A DNA stretch of 56,393 bases. It comes from Stemphylium vesicarium (lineage: Eukaryota > Ascomycota > Dothideomycetes > Pleosporales > Pleosporaceae). The stretch is taken from positions 1 to 56,393 of the forward strand of contig QXCR01000199.1 of the NCBI GenBank assembly GCA_004380135.1, written 5' to 3'. The position numbers and the translations under genes were made by a program. This document shows positions 53,711 to 56,393 of this stretch, in pieces (positions within the stretch are counted from its first letter, which is position 1; each line of letters starts with the position of its first letter). The notes below the pieces were generated by a model that made no database searches, was not told the origin of the DNA, and saw nothing but the letters and a program-made list of their open reading frames with translations.

Positions 53711-55954
53711 GTGCACAGTCGCTCCAAACCATACACCCCGTCAGAATTTGCAAACATGTCAGGTTGGGCGTCTAAACTGTCTTCATTAGGGCACTCAAAG
53801 TCCGAAGAGAAGGACGAGACATCGCTCACCACGCTTCTCGATCCGGACCAATGCGCCGACTTGACCTTCTTGATCGCCACCATTACGGCGTCGATGAGGC
53901 AGTCTCTCGTCAATACATTTACTGCGGAAGAGTTCACAGTTGATTCAAAGACTGCCCGATCGGAAGAGGAAGTGTTGAGGGACGCGCCATCCAACCTTGA
54001 CGATGTCGACGTTGACAAAGAGGAAAAGATCAAGAAAGAGAGGCGGAAGCGCGAAGAGGATGCGAGGAAAGAGCTTGCAAAGCCAGAAGTCGAGGACTTG
54101 AAGAAAGAGATGCTAAAATACTTCGATGACTGGCGAGGCCAAGTCGTTAATAGGATTAGCGAAGTGGTCAGCTCAAAAGACAAGGTCAAGAAGCAAACCA
54201 AAGGCGTGGAGGGCAAACAAGCCGAAAAGATCGCGAAGCAGTCAGAGACTGGCATGACAAGTATCAAGAAGCTTGATGATAAGAAAGAAGACGATGACAA
54301 GATGTTCAAGGACCTGTACCCGCCTATTCCCACGGACCTCGATCAACTGGAAGAGAGCAAACGTGCGCTCATACTCCACTCGCTGGTACTCATCATGTTG
54401 AGCCTGGAGCACTACTCCGCGCACTCCCGTGTCTTGCTCCTTTACCTCACGAGTTCTCTCGGGCTCGGTAGGGACGTCCTGAAGAAAGATGAGGAGACTG
54501 TTGCTCAAGGCCTATTGGAGGCGGCATCCCAACAACTGAACGCGGACGAAGAAACCAAAAAGGCAGCTGAAGCTTCAAAGACGGCCCGCAGGTGGAAGGT
54601 TGGTATTGCTGGCGTTGCTGGTGCTGCCCTAATCGGCGTCACTGGTGGTCTTGCTGCCCCCCTTCTCGCGGCAGGTGTCGGAAGCGTGATGGGTGGTGTG
54701 GGGCTCGGAGCTACAGCAGCAGCAGGTTACCTGGGTACGCTTGCCGGATCATCAGTCGTTGTAGGTGGACTCTTCGGTGCTTACGGTGCGAGAATGACGG
54801 GACAAGCTATGGACGACTACGCACGACAGGTGGAAGATTTCGGTTTCATCCCGATTCACCGCACTCAAGATCCCCGGAAACAAGACAACGAGTCTCGACG
54901 TCTCCGGGTAGCGATTGCTGTTTCCGGTTGGCTACGTAAGCCTGAGGAGGTCAGTCAGCCATGGCGATACATCAACACGGGCACAGAGGGATTTGCACTA
55001 CGTTGGGAGCTCGAAGCACTTCTCAAGCTTGGACACAGTCTTGAGACATTTGTCACGAGTGCAGCATGGGGCTACGCCAAGAAGAAGATTATCGAACAGA
55101 CCGTCTTTGCTGCGATGACGGCCGCAATGTGGCCTCTCGCACTGCTTAAGGTTGCGACTATGTTGGACAACCCATTTTCCGTGGCCAAGTATAGGTCTGA
55201 GAAAGCCGGAGAAGTTCTCGCCGAGGCTCTCATCAACAAAGTTCAAGGCGAACGACCAGTCACCTTGGTAGGATATTCCCTTGGCGCCCGCCTGATCTTC
55301 TCATGCCTCCAAAAACTCGCCGATGAAAAGGCTTTCGGCCTGGTTGAAAACGTGGTTCTCGTCGGCGCTCCCTGTCCATCAGACGTCGAGGACTGGCGCC
55401 GGGCCCGCTCGGTAGTCAGCGGCCGCTGCGTCAATGTCTTCTCCAAGAACGACTATATTCTCGGCTTTTTATACCGTACATCTTCAGTTCAATTAGGCGT
55501 TGCAGGTCTCCAACCCGTCGTTGGCGTTCACGGCATCCAAAACGTCGACGTTTCCGAACTCGTAGACGGACACCTGCAATACCGCTTCATCACCGGATCC
55601 ATCCTACGCAAGATCGGCTTCGAAGACGTCGACATTGAAGAAGTCGAGCGTGCAGAAGCCGAACTACGCAAAGAGAACAAGAAGGTTGAGGAAGAGCGAC
55701 GCAAGAACGAGGGCGAGAAGGGTGAGGCCGGAGAGAATGAAGAGGAGTTGAAGGCTCAGGCCGACAAGAAGCAGGAGCAGAGCCGCTGGGAAATCATGCA
55801 GCAGAAGACGAAGAACATGGATATCGGCAGTTTTGTCAAGGGCTTGGGTGGAACAGTGGCGCCGGAATATTCGGCGGAGAGGGCGGCGAAGAAACATACT
55901 GGTGATTACAAAGACGGCAGTCAGAAGAAGGAGAAGAAGAAAGTTGTCGAGTGA
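53711..55954 (+). CDS. DUF726 / TMCO4-Mil1 family lipase-fold protein (747 aa)
   Basis: Homologue of human TMCO4 and yeast YFL034W (Mil1), a membrane-interacting alpha/beta hydrolase linked to trans-Golgi/AP-1 traffic in yeast. Single exon. The start is 53711, or the internal ATG at 53756 (MSGWASKLSSLGH), which may be the true one. Residues 60-200 are charged helices. A Gly/Ala-rich hydrophobic block at about 295-350 probably contains two membrane hairpins. The hydrolase part follows: RRLRVAIAVSGWL, TGTEGFALRWE, the nucleophile elbow GYSLGAR (Ser523) and VLVGAPCP, SKNDYILGFLYR and HLQYRF, which should carry the remaining catalytic Asp and His. The C-terminus is a Lys/Glu coiled coil. Confidence 0.9.
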   Translation: MHSRSKPYTPSEFANMSGWASKLSSLGHSKSEEKDETSLTTLLDPDQCADLTFLIATITASMRQSLVNTFTAEEFTVDSKTARSEEEVLRDAPSNLDDVDVDKEEKIKKERRKREEDARKELAKPEVEDLKKEMLKYFDDWRGQVVNRISEVVSSKDKVKKQTKGVEGKQAEKIAKQSETGMTSIKKLDDKKEDDDKMFKDLYPPIPTDLDQLEESKRALILHSLVLIMLSLEHYSAHSRVLLLYLTSSLGLGRDVLKKDEETVAQGLLEAASQQLNADEETKKAAEASKTARRWKVGIAGVAGAALIGVTGGLAAPLLAAGVGSVMGGVGLGATAAAGYLGTLAGSSVVVGGLFGAYGARMTGQAMDDYARQVEDFGFIPIHRTQDPRKQDNESRRLRVAIAVSGWLRKPEEVSQPWRYINTGTEGFALRWELEALLKLGHSLETFVTSAAWGYAKKKIIEQTVFAAMTAAMWPLALLKVATMLDNPFSVAKYRSEKAGEVLAEALINKVQGERPVTLVGYSLGARLIFSCLQKLADEKAFGLVENVVLVGAPCPSDVEDWRRARSVVSGRCVNVFSKNDYILGFLYRTSSVQLGVAGLQPVVGVHGIQNVDVSELVDGHLQYRFITGSILRKIGFEDVDIEEVERAEAELRKENKKVEEERRKNEGEKGEAGENEEELKAQADKKQEQSRWEIMQQKTKNMDIGSFVKGLGGTVAPEYSAERAAKKHTGDYKDGSQKKEKKKVVE

Positions 55955-56393
55955 CTGTTGGAAGAATTGGAAAGTGTCATGGTCGATGAGTGTCCCTAGC
56001 TTATATGGATATACGAAGATATCAACCTTTGTGATATGGCTTGCCCCGTACATTTCTCTTGTTGTCTCATAGTCTCCAGAGTCTGTAGTACACCATTCTA
56101 TCTCATATGGCTCATTCATTTAACTCTTCTAGTTCGACTCCCGCGCGTATCGTGAGCCCGGTCGGCTGCAGCGAGATGCGTGTGTCGTGGGGGTGCAGTA
56201 GCTACCAAGGTATGCTTTGTGTAAGATGATGAGTGACGGTAGCGTAGTGTCTCTCTATGAGAGGGACAAAGAAGGGGTATCAGCATATTGATATACTTCC
56301 GTGGACACCCTGCCTGATCGGCACACCAAGCGTCTCCGGGTGGAGGTGGAGGTCATGCTTCACGCATGCCGAAGCGGGATCTATCTATGGACC
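55955..56393. other. Intergenic to right edge, no gene seen
   Basis: 3' UTR-like for the first 150 bases, then sequence without a supported gene. Confidence 0.5.

Noticed and set aside
56133..56155. GTTCGACTCC resembling a tRNA T-arm
   Set aside because: No 5-bp stem around the loop and no cloverleaf upstream.

Overview
The window comes from a filamentous ascomycete. The genes are dense and interrupted by short introns (mostly 49-80 nt, GTRNGY donors, CTAAC/CTGAC-like branch sites). The repertoire is fungal: a Dnf-type flippase, a type II membrane GH3 beta-glucosidase, a mitochondrial methylcitrate pair, a Pex14/17-type peroxin, a chimeric terpene synthase and a Fot1/pogo transposon. A dothideomycete such as a member of the Pleosporales is my inference, not proven by the sequence. 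All gene models were spliced by eye from reading frame, donor and acceptor sites and family conservation; every spliced model is divisible by three.

Layout. 1-52: probable 3' tip of a plus-strand gene. 1623-3939 (-): 719-aa unrecognised protein with a PIP-box-like N-terminus. 5523-10499 (+): P4-ATPase of the Dnf1/Dnf2 group. 12903-25785: an accessory block with an orphan protein carrying ten identical 15-nt repeats, a bifunctional terpene cyclase/prenyltransferase gene cut by a DD35D transposon, a second orphan sharing a C-terminal motif with the first, a short-chain dehydrogenase, and an 1116-aa disordered orphan. 25786-31556: gene-poor. 31557-32868 (-): Zn2Cys6 regulator. 32869-38036: gene-poor. 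38037-41164 (-) DUF2461 protein and 41346-42319 (+) TYW3 are divergent across 181 bp. 42953-44201 (+): methyltransferase with a His-rich insert. 44410-47389 (-): membrane-anchored GH3 enzyme. 47925-49559 (-) methylcitrate synthase and 50089-52002 (+) methylisocitrate lyase are divergent. 52225-53444 (+): Pex14/17-like peroxin. 53711-55954 (+): DUF726/Mil1-TMCO4-type lipase-fold protein.

How they fit. The clearest functional unit is the divergent methylcitrate pair, which disposes of propionyl-CoA in mitochondria. Its shared promoter carries two inverted CCTCGG hexamers, the site known for FarA/FarB (Ctf1) fatty-acid regulators; a third copy lies upstream of the neighbouring peroxin gene. The most striking structural feature is the transposon inside the terpene synthase. 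Its 43-bp terminal repeats are identical, its transposase is intact, it is flanked by TA, and both halves of the host exon remain open in one frame. This suggests a recent insertion that may still be reversible.
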